Shown in pieces: positions 46,559 through 56,193 of a stretch of DNA of 64,000 bases. The DNA lies in contig NZ_JBHRYJ010000003.1 of NCBI RefSeq assembly GCF_042648965.1, forward strand, positions 1 to 64,000, written 5' to 3'. This stretch comes from Ferrovibrio xuzhouensis. Lineage in GTDB: Bacteria > Pseudomonadota > Alphaproteobacteria > Ferrovibrionales > Ferrovibrionaceae. Made by a program: the position numbers and the translations under genes. Positions within the stretch are counted from its first letter, which is position 1, and each line of letters starts with the position of its first letter. The notes beneath the pieces are model-generated. The model was not told the DNA's origin, did no database searches, and saw nothing but the letters and a program-made list of their open reading frames with translations.

Positions 46559-46963
46559 TCAGACCTGTTCGATCTCGACCAGGGTTCCGCTGAAATCCTT
46601 CGGGTGCAGGAACAGCACCGGCTTGCCGTGGGCGCCGATCTTCGGCTCGCCGTCGCCCAGCACCCGGGCACCGGTGGCCTTCAGCTTGTCGCGGGCGGCG
46701 ATGATGTCCTCGACCTCGTAGCAGACATGATGCATGCCGCCGGCCGGATTGTTGGCGAGGAACTTGGCGATGGTCGAGCCCTCGCCGAGCGGATGCAGCA
46801 GCTCGATCTTGGTGTTCGGCAGCTCGACGAAGACGACCGTCACGCCATGCTCGGGCTGGGCCAGCGGCGGCGAAACCTTGGCGCCCAGCGTGTTGGCATA
46901 GGTGGCGGCTGCGGCGGCGAGGTCCGGCACGGCGATGGCGACATGGTTGAGGCGGCCGATCAT
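46559..46963 (-). CDS. mce: Methylmalonyl-CoA epimerase
   Basis: The 134-residue vicinal-oxygen-chelate protein interconverts (R)- and (S)-methylmalonyl-CoA in propionyl-CoA breakdown. It has the family start MIGRLNHVAIAVPDLAAA, the metal ligands in NHVAI, GMHHVCYEVEDI and TLVEIEQ, and normal length. The start at 46963 is preferred to one 12 codons upstream because it matches the family. No mutase genes are in the window. Confidence 0.95.
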   Translation of the reverse strand: MIGRLNHVAIAVPDLAAAAATYANTLGAKVSPPLAQPEHGVTVVFVELPNTKIELLHPLGEGSTIAKFLANNPAGGMHHVCYEVEDIIAARDKLKATGARVLGDGEPKIGAHGKPVLFLHPKDFSGTLVEIEQV

Positions 46964-47056
46964 GGCGGTCGTTCCCTGCTGGTCAAAAGTCTTCTGCAAT
47001 GCAATATGAGGCCGCCGGCCGCCCGCGACAAGCCATGACGCTGCGGCAGACCGCCG

Positions 47057-48718
47057 CTAGTCGAGCCGGACGATATGCACCTGGGTAATCGGCTTGCGGC
47101 CGGTTTCGCCGCGCAGGCCGGCCCGCACCGCCCGGATCGCCGCCTGCTCCAGCGCCGCGTCGTCGCGCTGGGCCCCGGGGCGCAGTTTCTCGATGGCCGT
47201 GGCGACGGCCTCGGCCAGCTCCTCCGCCACCTCGTCGGGTTCGATATTGACCACGCCGGCCAGCAGCACCTGCGGCGGCGCCTGCAGGCGGCCCTGGCCG
47301 TCGACCACCAGACTGACCGAGGCGGCGCCGTTGAAGGCGAGCTTGCGGCGCACCTGCAGGGCCCCGCCCTGCACCGGCACCAGATCCTCGCCGTCGATGG
47401 CGAGCCGGCCGGCCGGCACCTGCTCGATCACTTCCGGAGCGCCGGGACCGATCCGGATCAGGTCGCCGTTGCGCGGCACGATGCCGTGGGGGACCTGCAG
47501 GCTCCGGGCGAAGCGGGCGTGCTCGACCAGATGGCGCGGCTCGCCATGCACCGGAATGGCGATCTGCGGCCGGGCCAGGGCATACATCTCGGCCAGTTCG
47601 TCGCGCGACGGATGGCCCGAAACATGGATGAAGGCATCCTTCTCGGTGATCACCTCGATGCCGCGGCTGACCAGTTCGTTGTGCAGCGCATAGAGCGTGC
47701 GATCGTTGCCGGGGATGATCTTCGAGGAAAACGCCACGGTGTCGCCGGGCGACAGCACCACATGGGGGTGGCTGTTGAAGGCGATGCGGGCCATGGCACC
47801 GCGCGGTTCGCCCTGACAGCCGGTGCAGACATACATGATCTTCTCGCGCGGCAGGAAGCCGGCCTCACGCTCGTCGACCAGGTTGGGAATATGCTTCAGG
47901 TAGCCGTTCTCGCGTGCCGCACCGAGAAACCGGTGCAGCGAGCGACCAATCAGGCAGATATGCCGCCCCAGATGGTCCGCCACCGAGAACAGGCTTTCCA
48001 GCCGCGCCAGGTTGGACGAAAACGTGGTCACGGCGATGCGCCCGGGCTTGTCGGCCAGCACTTTCATCAGGCTGTCGCGCACGTCGCCTTCCGAGCCGGA
48101 ATGGCCGCGGTTGAACACGTTGGTGCTGTCGCAGACCAACGCCAGCACACCGCGATCGCCATAGCCACGCAGGGCCTCGATCTCGGTCAGCGGCCCCAGC
48201 ACCGGGCGCGGATCGAGCTTCCAGTCGCCGGTATGCAGGACCATGCCACGCGGTGTCTCGATGGCCAGTGCCTGGCTCTCCGGCGTCGAATGGGTGATGT
48301 TCATCGAGCGGATCTTGAACGGCCCCAGCTCGATCAGTTCGCCCGGCTGGTAGATATGGACCGGAACCTCGTCTTCCATGCCCTTCTCCGCCAGCTTGCG
48401 GCGCAGCACGCTGGCGGCAAAGCCGGTCGCCCAGATCGGGCATTGCAGTTCGTCCCACAGGTGGCTGATGGCGCCGAGATGGTCCTCATGGGCATGGGTC
48501 AGCACGATGCCGAGCAGCTTCTTGCGGCGGCCGGCGATCCAGGTGACGTCCGGCACCACCATATCGACGCCGGGCATGCCTTCGTCGGCAAAACTGGTGC
48601 CCAGATCGACCATCAGCCACTGGTCGCCATAGCCATAGAGATTGAGATTCATCCCGATCTCGTTGACCCCGCCGAGCGGCAGGAAATACAGGCTGTTCTT
48701 GTCGAGACGTTCGGACAT
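47057..48718 (-). CDS. rnj: Ribonuclease J
   Basis: The 553-residue protein is a beta-CASP metallo-beta-lactamase nuclease with 5'-exo- and endonuclease activity on RNA. The zinc motif HAHEDH is at residues 75-80; the start LYFLPLGGVNEIGMNLNLY is diagnostic, and the beta-CASP segment is followed by ISVHGEPRHL-like IPVHGEPRHL. In alphaproteobacteria RNase J coexists with RNase E and matures rRNA 5' ends. It lies six bases after coaX. Confidence 0.95.
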   Translation of the reverse strand: MSERLDKNSLYFLPLGGVNEIGMNLNLYGYGDQWLMVDLGTSFADEGMPGVDMVVPDVTWIAGRRKKLLGIVLTHAHEDHLGAISHLWDELQCPIWATGFAASVLRRKLAEKGMEDEVPVHIYQPGELIELGPFKIRSMNITHSTPESQALAIETPRGMVLHTGDWKLDPRPVLGPLTEIEALRGYGDRGVLALVCDSTNVFNRGHSGSEGDVRDSLMKVLADKPGRIAVTTFSSNLARLESLFSVADHLGRHICLIGRSLHRFLGAARENGYLKHIPNLVDEREAGFLPREKIMYVCTGCQGEPRGAMARIAFNSHPHVVLSPGDTVAFSSKIIPGNDRTLYALHNELVSRGIEVITEKDAFIHVSGHPSRDELAEMYALARPQIAIPVHGEPRHLVEHARFARSLQVPHGIVPRNGDLIRIGPGAPEVIEQVPAGRLAIDGEDLVPVQGGALQVRRKLAFNGAASVSLVVDGQGRLQAPPQVLLAGVVNIEPDEVAEELAEAVATAIEKLRPGAQRDDAALEQAAIRAVRAGLRGETGRKPITQVHIVRLD

Positions 48719-48724
48719 CGGCCC

Positions 48725-49492
48725 TTACTTCGCAGTGCTGCGGCGGTAGATCTCGATCAGGCCCCGCACGGTGATATCCGGCACGATCTTTTCGATCACG
48801 TTGGTCGACCCGTCGAAGACCGGGGCAAGGCCGCCGGTCGAGATCACTTTCATCGGCTTGCCGAATTCCTCGCGGATGCGGGCGACGATACCCTCGATCA
48901 GGCCGACATAGCCCCAGAAAACGCCGGAATGCATGCAGGCCACCGTCGTGGTGCCGATTACCATTTTCGGCTTCTCGACCACAATGCGCGGCAGCAGGGC
49001 GGTGGCGCTGACCAGTGCCTCGATCGACAGGTTGATGCCCGGCGCAATCACGCCGCCACAATAGGCCCCGGCCGCGTCGACCACGTCGAAGGTGGTGGCA
49101 GTGCCGAAATCGACGATCACCATCGGTGTCTTCGGGAACAGCACGGCGGCACCCACGGTGTTGCAGATACGGTCGGCACCGGCCCCCTGCCCCTTGATCT
49201 CGATGCCGTATGTCACGCCCGGCTCACCCAGCACCAGCGGCTCGACATTGAAGTAGCGGGTGCAGAGCCGGCGCAGGTTGAAGGTCGCCTGCGGCACCAC
49301 GCTGGCGATGATCGCCGCGGTGATCGCCTTCGGGTCGATCTTTTCCAGCGCGAGAAGCTGCATCAGCCAGACGGCATGTTCGTCGCCGGTGCGCATGGCA
49401 GAGGTGTGCTGGCGCCATTCGCCGACGATGCGGTCGCCGTCGATGACACCGAATTTCACGTTCGTGTTGTTCGCATTGATGGCGAGCAGCAT
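48725..49492 (-). CDS. coaX: Type III pantothenate kinase with altered first motif
   Basis: The 255-residue ASKHA-fold protein matches CoaX, which phosphorylates pantothenate in the first step of CoA synthesis. Most motifs are intact: GADRICNTVGA, VDFGTATTFDVV, GGVIAPGINLS. The first phosphate motif, normally DxGNT near residue 6, reads NANNT here (residues 6-10), so the acidic residue and the glycine are replaced by Asn. The nucleotide sequence is unambiguous. The protein may still be active or may be a lineage variant. It lies between birA and rnj. Confidence 0.88.
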   Translation of the reverse strand: MLLAINANNTNVKFGVIDGDRIVGEWRQHTSAMRTGDEHAVWLMQLLALEKIDPKAITAAIIASVVPQATFNLRRLCTRYFNVEPLVLGEPGVTYGIEIKGQGAGADRICNTVGAAVLFPKTPMVIVDFGTATTFDVVDAAGAYCGGVIAPGINLSIEALVSATALLPRIVVEKPKMVIGTTTVACMHSGVFWGYVGLIEGIVARIREEFGKPMKVISTGGLAPVFDGSTNVIEKIVPDITVRGLIEIYRRSTAK

Positions 49493-49506
49493 CGCGTCTG
49501 TCTCCT

Positions 49507-50262
49507 TCAGGCGGCCGGGAACACATCGCCGGCCGTAATCGCCTGCCGGCTGCCATCCGGCAATTCCAGCAGCAGGGCCCCGGTCTCGTCCAGCGCCACA
49601 AAGCGGCCCTGCAGATCACCGTCCGGCAGCCGGACCACCACGGCCTGCCCGATGCCCTGGGCCCGGCCGAGCCAGGCCTCGCGCACCGGCGCAAAGCCCT
49701 CGCCCTGCCAGCGACCATACCAGTATCCGAGCCGCGCCAGCAGCCAGCCGGCAAAATCCTCCGGCGCCGCCGTCACCCCATGGGCGGCCAGCGCCGTGGC
49801 GGCATAGGGGGTATCGGGCGGGAAATGCGCCAGGTTGACGCCGATGCCGACGATCACCCAGTCCAGCCCGCCGCCGGCCGATCCCGGAGCAACCTGTGCC
49901 GTGCGCGATTCCAGCAGGATACCGGCCAGCTTGGCGCCGTCCAGCAGGACGTCGTTGGGCCATTTGCAGGTGATCTTCGACCGCAGGGCCGGGTCGGCCA
50001 GCTCGACCGCCTCGGCCAGTGCCACGGCGGTGAGAAACGACAGCCGGGCGGCCTCCGCCGGGGTCGCCTTCGGCCGCAGCAGCACGGAGAGAAACAGGTT
50101 GCCTTCGGGCGAGACCCAGGCCCGGCCGCGGCGGCCACGGCCGGCGGTCTGCCGCCGGGCCAGCACGGCCAGCCCCTCGGCGGCGCCGGCCTCGGCCTCG
50201 CGCCGGACTTCCTCGTTGGTGCTGTCGAGGACGTCGAACGCCCGGAGGGTCCAGGCCGTCAT
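49507..50262 (-). CDS. birA: Biotin-[acetyl-CoA-carboxylase] ligase
   Basis: The 251-residue protein attaches biotin to the carboxyl carrier protein. The biotin/ATP loop is GRGRRGRAWVSPEGNLFLS and the conserved KWPNDVLL follows. It lacks the N-terminal helix-turn-helix of Escherichia coli BirA, so it is the monofunctional type with no repressor role. It begins ten bases after nuoN and precedes coaX. Confidence 0.95.
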   Translation of the reverse strand: MTAWTLRAFDVLDSTNEEVRREAEAGAAEGLAVLARRQTAGRGRRGRAWVSPEGNLFLSVLLRPKATPAEAARLSFLTAVALAEAVELADPALRSKITCKWPNDVLLDGAKLAGILLESRTAQVAPGSAGGGLDWVIVGIGVNLAHFPPDTPYAATALAAHGVTAAPEDFAGWLLARLGYWYGRWQGEGFAPVREAWLGRAQGIGQAVVVRLPDGDLQGRFVALDETGALLLELPDGSRQAITAGDVFPAA

Positions 50263-50272
50263 CTATCCCGGA

Positions 50273-51733
50273 TTACGGAAACAGCGCCTTGGCGGCGGTG
50301 CTCGCGGCGGCCAGCAGCGGCCCCGGAAAGACGAAGAACAGGATGGTGAACAGGCCGGTCACGGTCATTACCGCGCCAAGCTCGCCGCGCACCGGTTTGG
50401 CCAGCGGCTCGCCCGGCTCGTCGAAATACATGATCTTGACGATGCGCAGGTAGTAGTAGGCACCGACCACCGAACTGACCACGCCGATCACCGCCAGCGT
50501 ATAGAGATGGGCGTTGATCGCGGCCATGAAGATATAGAACTTGCCGAAAAAGCCAGCCAGCGGCGGCACGCCGGCCAGCGAGAACATGAAGGCGGCCAGC
50601 AGCAGCGCCATGCCCGGATGGCTCTTTGACAGGCCGGCGAGATCCTGCACGCCCTCGACCATCTGGTCCTTCTGGCGCATGCAGAGAATGCAGGCAAAGG
50701 TGCCGACATTCATGGCGAGATAGATCGCCAGATAGATCAGGATGCCGCGCACGCCCTCTTCGGTGCCGGCGGCCAGGCCGACCAGCGCGTAGCCGACATG
50801 GCCGATCGAGGAATAGGCCATCAGACGCTTGATGTTGCTCTGGGCGATGGCCGCGAAGGCACCGAGGATCATGCTGAGGGCACTGATCACGATGATGATC
50901 TGCTGCCATTCGCCGGCGATCTCGCCGAACGGGCTGACCATCGCGCGCACGAACAGCGCAATCGCCGCCACCTTGGGCGCCACGGCGAAGAAGGCGGTCA
51001 CCGGGGTCGGCGCACCTTCATAGACGTCCGGCGTCCACATGTGGAACGGCACGGCAGAGGCCTTGAAGGCCAGGCCGGCGCTGAGAAAGACGATGCCGAC
51101 GATCAGGCCGATGGAGACCGGCTCGCCGCCGCTCAGAATCGCCTTGAGCGACTGGGCGATCAGCGGGAAGCTGGTGGCGCCGGCAAAGCCGTAGATCATC
51201 GAGCTGCCGTAGAGCAGCATGCCCGACGACAGTGCGCCGAGCACGAAATACTTCAGACCGGCCTCGGTGGCGCGGTTGGAATCACGCTTGAAGGCCGCCA
51301 TCACATAGAGCGCTAGCGACTGCAGCTCGATACCGAGATACAGCGAGATCAGGTCATTGGCCGAAACCATCATCAGCATGCCGATGGTGGCCAGCAGGAT
51401 CAGCACCGGATACTCGAAGCGCTCCATGCGCTCGTAGCGGATGAAACCGAGCGACAGGATGATGGCAAAGGCCGAACCGAGCAGGATCAGGATCTTGGCG
51501 AAGCGGGCAAACCCGTCGACCACGAACAGGCCGCCGAAGGTGGTGGTCTGCGCCGTCGGCAGGCAGGCCGTCAGCACTGCGGTGACGGCAAGGACCAACA
51601 CGGCAAGCCAGGCAACCGTGCGGGTGGCTCCGTCGCCGCGGAAGACGCCGAACATCAGCAGCGCCATGGCGGCGACAGCCAGCCAGATTTCCGGATAGGC
51701 CGGCGCGAGGGAGGGAAGCGACGATGCGGTCAC
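50273..51733 (-). CDS. nuoN: NADH-quinone oxidoreductase subunit N
   Basis: The 486-residue antiporter-like subunit has about 14 membrane segments and is one of the three proton-pumping modules of complex I. The conserved broken-helix lysine and glutamate regions are visible (SLYLGIELQSLALYV; GLAFKASAVPFHMWTPDVYEGAPTPV). It is the last nuo gene and follows nuoM by 21 bases. Confidence 0.96.
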   Translation of the reverse strand: MTASSLPSLAPAYPEIWLAVAAMALLMFGVFRGDGATRTVAWLAVLVLAVTAVLTACLPTAQTTTFGGLFVVDGFARFAKILILLGSAFAIILSLGFIRYERMERFEYPVLILLATIGMLMMVSANDLISLYLGIELQSLALYVMAAFKRDSNRATEAGLKYFVLGALSSGMLLYGSSMIYGFAGATSFPLIAQSLKAILSGGEPVSIGLIVGIVFLSAGLAFKASAVPFHMWTPDVYEGAPTPVTAFFAVAPKVAAIALFVRAMVSPFGEIAGEWQQIIIVISALSMILGAFAAIAQSNIKRLMAYSSIGHVGYALVGLAAGTEEGVRGILIYLAIYLAMNVGTFACILCMRQKDQMVEGVQDLAGLSKSHPGMALLLAAFMFSLAGVPPLAGFFGKFYIFMAAINAHLYTLAVIGVVSSVVGAYYYLRIVKIMYFDEPGEPLAKPVRGELGAVMTVTGLFTILFFVFPGPLLAAASTAAKALFP

Positions 51734-51754
51734 GGGATTACTCCTGTCTTCCCC

Positions 51755-53269
51755 TTAACGGGCGGCCATGGCAACCGCCTTGGCGGCCGCCAGTGCGGTC
51801 TGGTGCTGGTCGAGCAGGTTCTTGACCGAGGCGGCCAGAACGTCGAGGAACGGCGCCGGGTAGATACCCATCCACAGCACCAGAACAACCAGCGGGGCAA
51901 AGGTGGCGATCTCGCGCGGGCTCATGTCGAGCATGGCCTTGACGTCGTCCTTGGTCAGCTCGCCGAAGACGACGCGGCGATACAGCCACAGGGCATAGGC
52001 CGCCGAGAGGATCACGCCGGTGGTGGCGATGAAGGCGACCCAGGTGTTGGCCTGGAAGGCGCCGACCAGGGTGAGCAGCTCGCCGACGAAGCCGCCAGTG
52101 CCCGGCAGGCCTACATTGGCCATGGTGAACAGCATGAACACCAGGGCGTATTTCGGCATGTTGTTGGCCAGGCCGCCGTAGCGGGCGATCTCGCGGGTAT
52201 GCAGGCGGTCGTAGACCACGCCGACGCAAAGGAACAGCGCGCCCGAAACCACGCCGTGGCTCAGCATCTGGAAGATTGCGCCTTCGACGCCCTGGGTGTT
52301 CAGCGCGAAGATGCCCATGGTCACGAAGCCCATATGGGCAACCGACGAATAGGCGATCAGCTTCTTCATGTCTTCCTGCCGCAGCGCCACCAGCGAGGTA
52401 TAGACGATGGCGACGGCGCTGAGCGTGAAGATGAAGGGCGCGAAATACTGCGAGGCCAGCGGGAACATCGGCAGCGAGAAACGCAGGAAGCCATAACCGC
52501 CCATCTTCAGCAGCACACCGGCCAGGATCACCGAACCTGCCGTCGGCGCCTCGACGTGGGCATCCGGCAGCCAGGTATGCACCGGCCACATCGGCATCTT
52601 CACCGCAAACGACGCGAAGAAGGCCAGCCACAGCCAGGTCTGCGCCCCGGCGGTGAACAGACCGGGCTTCATCAGGCTCGGGATGTCAGTCGTGCCGGCG
52701 ACGAAGTACATGTACAGGATCGCCAGCAGCATCAGCACCGAGCCGAGCAGCGTGTAGAGGAAGAACTTGAAGCTGGCGTAGATGCGACGCTTGCCGCCCC
52801 AGATGCCGATGATCAGGAACATCGGGATCAGGCCGGCTTCGAAGAACAGGTAGAACAGCACCAGATCGAGCGCGCAGAACACGCCGATCATCAGGGTTTC
52901 CATGACCAGGAAGGCGATCATGTATTCCTTGACGCGGGTGCCGATGGCTTCCCACGAGGCGAGGATGCACAGCGGCATCAGGAAGGTGGTCAGCAGCACG
53001 AACAGCATCGAGATGCCGTCGACGCCCATGTGGTAGTTGATGCCGGCGCCGATCCAGTCGGTCTTCTCGACGAACTGGAACTGCGCGGTGTTGTTGTCAA
53101 AATTCAGCCACAGCAGTAGCGACACCAGGAAGGTGATGCTGGTGGTCCACAGCGCCACGGAGCGGGCGTTGCGGGCAACGATCTCCTCGGGTCCGCGCGC
53201 CAGGAAAATGAAGGCGGCGCCGACCAGCGGCAGGAAGGTGACGATCGAAAGCAAGGGCATGCTCGACAT
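51755..53269 (-). CDS. nuoM: NADH-quinone oxidoreductase subunit M
   Basis: The 504-residue antiporter-like subunit of complex I has about 14 membrane segments. Conserved parts include LFYLFFEAGLIPMFLIIGIWG and the AVKMPMWPVHTWLPDAHVEAP segment with the pump lysine. It lies 18 bases downstream of nuoL and 21 bases before nuoN. Confidence 0.97.
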   Translation of the reverse strand: MSSMPLLSIVTFLPLVGAAFIFLARGPEEIVARNARSVALWTTSITFLVSLLLWLNFDNNTAQFQFVEKTDWIGAGINYHMGVDGISMLFVLLTTFLMPLCILASWEAIGTRVKEYMIAFLVMETLMIGVFCALDLVLFYLFFEAGLIPMFLIIGIWGGKRRIYASFKFFLYTLLGSVLMLLAILYMYFVAGTTDIPSLMKPGLFTAGAQTWLWLAFFASFAVKMPMWPVHTWLPDAHVEAPTAGSVILAGVLLKMGGYGFLRFSLPMFPLASQYFAPFIFTLSAVAIVYTSLVALRQEDMKKLIAYSSVAHMGFVTMGIFALNTQGVEGAIFQMLSHGVVSGALFLCVGVVYDRLHTREIARYGGLANNMPKYALVFMLFTMANVGLPGTGGFVGELLTLVGAFQANTWVAFIATTGVILSAAYALWLYRRVVFGELTKDDVKAMLDMSPREIATFAPLVVLVLWMGIYPAPFLDVLAASVKNLLDQHQTALAAAKAVAMAAR

Positions 53270-53287
53270 TGGCTCCGGGTCCCCTGC

Positions 53288-55225
53288 TCAGTGTCCGAAC
53301 GCGGTGAAGAAATACGTCACCAGCGCCGCCACGCCGATCAGCATGGCGAAGGCGTAATGGTAGACATAGCCCGACTGCAGCACCGAGGCGCGACGCGCCA
53401 GTCGCACCACGGTGGCGGCGAAGCCGTCGGGCCCGAGGCCATCGATGATCCTGCCGTCACCCTCCTTCCACAGCACGCGGCCGAGCCACATCGCCGGACG
53501 GACGAAGATGAAGTCGTAGATCTCGTCGAAATACCACTTGTTGAGCAGGAACTGGTACAGCACCACCTGCTGCTTGGCGGCGCGGCGCGGCAGGTCCGGG
53601 TCGCGGATATAGGCGTACCAGGCGACCGCGATGCCGACCAGGCCGACGACCAGCGGCGCGATCATCACCAGGAACGGCACATGATGCATGTTCTCGAGCG
53701 CCTTGTGGTCATCGAGAACCAGGATCGCCTCGCCCCAGAATTCCTTCCAGTGGTGACCGATGAAGCCGTCATGGAACAGGTAGCCGGCGAACATGGCGCC
53801 AAGCGCCAGCACGGCCAGCGGCGCCAGCATCACCATCGGGCTTTCATGCACATGTTCCATCACGTGATGGTCGGCGCGCGGCTTGCCGTGGAAGGTGAGG
53901 AACAGCAGGCGCCAGGAATAGAAGGCGGTCAGCACGGCGGCGCCGATACCCATGGCGAAAGCGTAATAGCCGACCGGGGTGCCGGCGGCCCAGGCCGCCT
54001 CGAGGATGCCGTCCTTCGAATAGTACCCGGCGAAGAACGGCAGGCCGGCCAGCGCCAGGCTGCCGATCCACATCATCACATAGGTGACCTTGATATGCTT
54101 CCACAGGCCGCCCATGCGACGCATGTCCTGTTCGCCGTCGACGGCATGGATCACCGAGCCGGCGCCGAGGAACAGCAGCGCCTTGAAGAAGGCATGGGTG
54201 AACAGGTGGAAAATCGCCGCCGGATAGGCGGAGACGCCGAGCGCGAAAAACATGTAGCCGAGCTGCGAGCAGGTCGAATAGGCAATCACCCGCTTGATGT
54301 CGTTCTGCGCCAGGCCGATGGTGGCGGCGAAGAAGGCCGTCGAGGCGCCGATCACGGTAACGAACTGCATGGTGCCGGGCGCGTATTCGAACAGCGGCGA
54401 GCAGCGTGCGACCATGAAGACACCGGCGGTGACCATGGTGGCGGCATGGATCAGCGCCGAGACCGGGGTCGGGCCTTCCATGGCGTCCGGCAGCCAGGTG
54501 TGCAGGCCGAGCTGCGCCGACTTGCCCATGGCGCCGAGGAACAGCAGGAAGGTGGCGACGTTCAGGATGTCCCAGTCCGTCCACAGGAAATGGAAGGTCT
54601 TGCCGGCCAGCCCCGGCGCGGCATGGAACACGGTCTCGAAATTGACCGAGCCGACCGCGGCGAAGATTGCCATGATGCCGAGCGCAAAGCCGAAATCGCC
54701 GACGCGGTTGACCACGAAAGCCTTGATGGCGGCGGCGCTGGCCGAGGGCTTCTTGAACCAGAATCCGATCAGCAGGTAGGACGCCAGACCGACACCTTCC
54801 CAGCCCATGTAGAGCTGTACGAAATTGTCCGCCGTGATCAGCATCAGCATGGCGAAGGTGAACAGCGACAGATAGGCGAAGAAGCGCGGCCGGTGCGGAT
54901 CGTGGCTCATGTAGCCGACCGAATAGACATGCACCACGGCCGAGACGGTGTTCACCACCACCAGCATCACCGCGGTGAGCTGGTCGATCTTCAGCGCCCA
55001 GTCGACCTGGAAGCCGCCGGAATAGATCCAGTCGAGCACCTTCACGGTGACGACCTGCTCGTGGCCGATCACCAGGTAGAAGGCGACCCAGGACAGCACG
55101 GCGCCGATGATCACCGCGCCGCAGGTCACCGCCATGGCAGCCGCATCGCCGATACGCCGGCCGAACAGGCCGGCGACGATGGCGGCCAGCAGCGGCAGGA
55201 AAACGATCAGATGGTACATCGTCAT
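53288..55225 (-). CDS. nuoL: NADH-quinone oxidoreductase subunit L
   Basis: The 645-residue subunit has about 16 membrane segments and the long lateral helix that ties the pump modules together near its C-terminus. The motif WEGVGLASYLLIGFW and the KSAQLGLHTWLPDAMEGPTPV segment are clear. It is the distal proton pump of complex I. The gene lies nine bases after nuoK. Confidence 0.97.
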   Translation of the reverse strand: MTMYHLIVFLPLLAAIVAGLFGRRIGDAAAMAVTCGAVIIGAVLSWVAFYLVIGHEQVVTVKVLDWIYSGGFQVDWALKIDQLTAVMLVVVNTVSAVVHVYSVGYMSHDPHRPRFFAYLSLFTFAMLMLITADNFVQLYMGWEGVGLASYLLIGFWFKKPSASAAAIKAFVVNRVGDFGFALGIMAIFAAVGSVNFETVFHAAPGLAGKTFHFLWTDWDILNVATFLLFLGAMGKSAQLGLHTWLPDAMEGPTPVSALIHAATMVTAGVFMVARCSPLFEYAPGTMQFVTVIGASTAFFAATIGLAQNDIKRVIAYSTCSQLGYMFFALGVSAYPAAIFHLFTHAFFKALLFLGAGSVIHAVDGEQDMRRMGGLWKHIKVTYVMMWIGSLALAGLPFFAGYYSKDGILEAAWAAGTPVGYYAFAMGIGAAVLTAFYSWRLLFLTFHGKPRADHHVMEHVHESPMVMLAPLAVLALGAMFAGYLFHDGFIGHHWKEFWGEAILVLDDHKALENMHHVPFLVMIAPLVVGLVGIAVAWYAYIRDPDLPRRAAKQQVVLYQFLLNKWYFDEIYDFIFVRPAMWLGRVLWKEGDGRIIDGLGPDGFAATVVRLARRASVLQSGYVYHYAFAMLIGVAALVTYFFTAFGH

Positions 55226-55234
55226 CGCGCCGCC

Positions 55235-55543
55235 TCAGCCCTTCATCATATTGATGTCTTCAACCGCGATGGAGCCGCGGTTGCGGAAATAAACCACCAG
55301 GATCGCCAGGCCGATCGCCGCCTCGCCGGCCGCCACGGTCAGCACGAACAGCGCGAAGACCTGACCGACCAGGTCGTGCAGGTAGGTCGAGAAGGCGACC
55401 AGGTTCAGGTTAACCGCCAGCAGCATCAGCTCGATCGACATCAGGATGACGATGACGTTCTTCCGGTTCAAGAAGATGCCGAAAATGCCCAGCGTGAACA
55501 GGATCGCCGCGACGGTCAGGTAATGTCCGAGTCCGATATCCAT
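55235..55543 (-). CDS. nuoK: NADH-quinone oxidoreductase subunit K
   Basis: The 102-residue protein has three membrane segments and the two conserved membrane glutamates (in MSIELMLLAVNL and AAGEAAIGLAI) that belong to the proton path between the quinone site and the pumps. The length is typical. It lies between nuoJ and nuoL. Confidence 0.97.
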   Translation of the reverse strand: MDIGLGHYLTVAAILFTLGIFGIFLNRKNVIVILMSIELMLLAVNLNLVAFSTYLHDLVGQVFALFVLTVAAGEAAIGLAILVVYFRNRGSIAVEDINMMKG

Positions 55544-55561
55544 GGTCCGGTTCCCGTTCTC

Positions 55562-56170
55562 TCAGATGCCCTGGCGCGGTTCGACCTTGCGGATCGCCAC
55601 CGCGTCGTCACGCTGGCGATTCACCTGCTCGGCAATGCTCTGCCGGCGCACGCCCGGCCGCGACCGCAGGGTCAGTACGATGGCGCCGATCATGGCGACC
55701 AGCAGGATCAGGCCGGCGCCCTGGAAGAGGTAGATGTACTTCGTGTAGATCACCGCGCCGAGCGCATGGGTGTTGGTCATGTCGGCCGGGATCGGCGTCG
55801 CCGCCGCCTGCTGCGCCGCCGGGGTGATCACCCAGCCGCCCAGCACGAGGATCAGTTCGATCAGCAGGATCATGCCGATCAGGCCGCCGACCGGCAGATA
55901 CTGCAGGAAGCCCTGGCGCAACTCGACGAAGTTGATGTCGAGCATCATGACGACGAACAGGAACAGCACGGCCACCGCGCCGACATAGACGATCACCAGG
56001 ATCATCGCCAGAAACTCGGCGCCCATCAGCACGAACAGTCCGGCCGCATTGAAGAAGGCCAGGATCAGGAACAGCACGCTGTGCACCGGGTTGCGCGACG
56101 CGATCACCATGAAGGCCGAAGCCACGGTGATCGCCGCAAACAGGTAGAAGGCCAAGGCCTGGATAATCAT
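55562..56170 (-). CDS. nuoJ: NADH-quinone oxidoreductase subunit J
   Basis: The 202-residue membrane subunit has five membrane segments, with the conserved segment VIVYVGAVAVLFLFVVMML that contains the pi-bulge helix. The C-terminal tail is basic and soluble. It follows nuoI by 23 bases and precedes nuoK. Confidence 0.96.
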   Translation of the reverse strand: MIIQALAFYLFAAITVASAFMVIASRNPVHSVLFLILAFFNAAGLFVLMGAEFLAMILVIVYVGAVAVLFLFVVMMLDINFVELRQGFLQYLPVGGLIGMILLIELILVLGGWVITPAAQQAAATPIPADMTNTHALGAVIYTKYIYLFQGAGLILLVAMIGAIVLTLRSRPGVRRQSIAEQVNRQRDDAVAIRKVEPRQGI

Positions 56171-56193
56171 TGTTTACCCCCTCGCCTGCGCGC

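Noticed and set aside
47075..49807. A 910-codon plus-strand frame across rnj, coaX and birA
   Set aside because: It spans three real minus-strand genes and shows only antisense-type composition.
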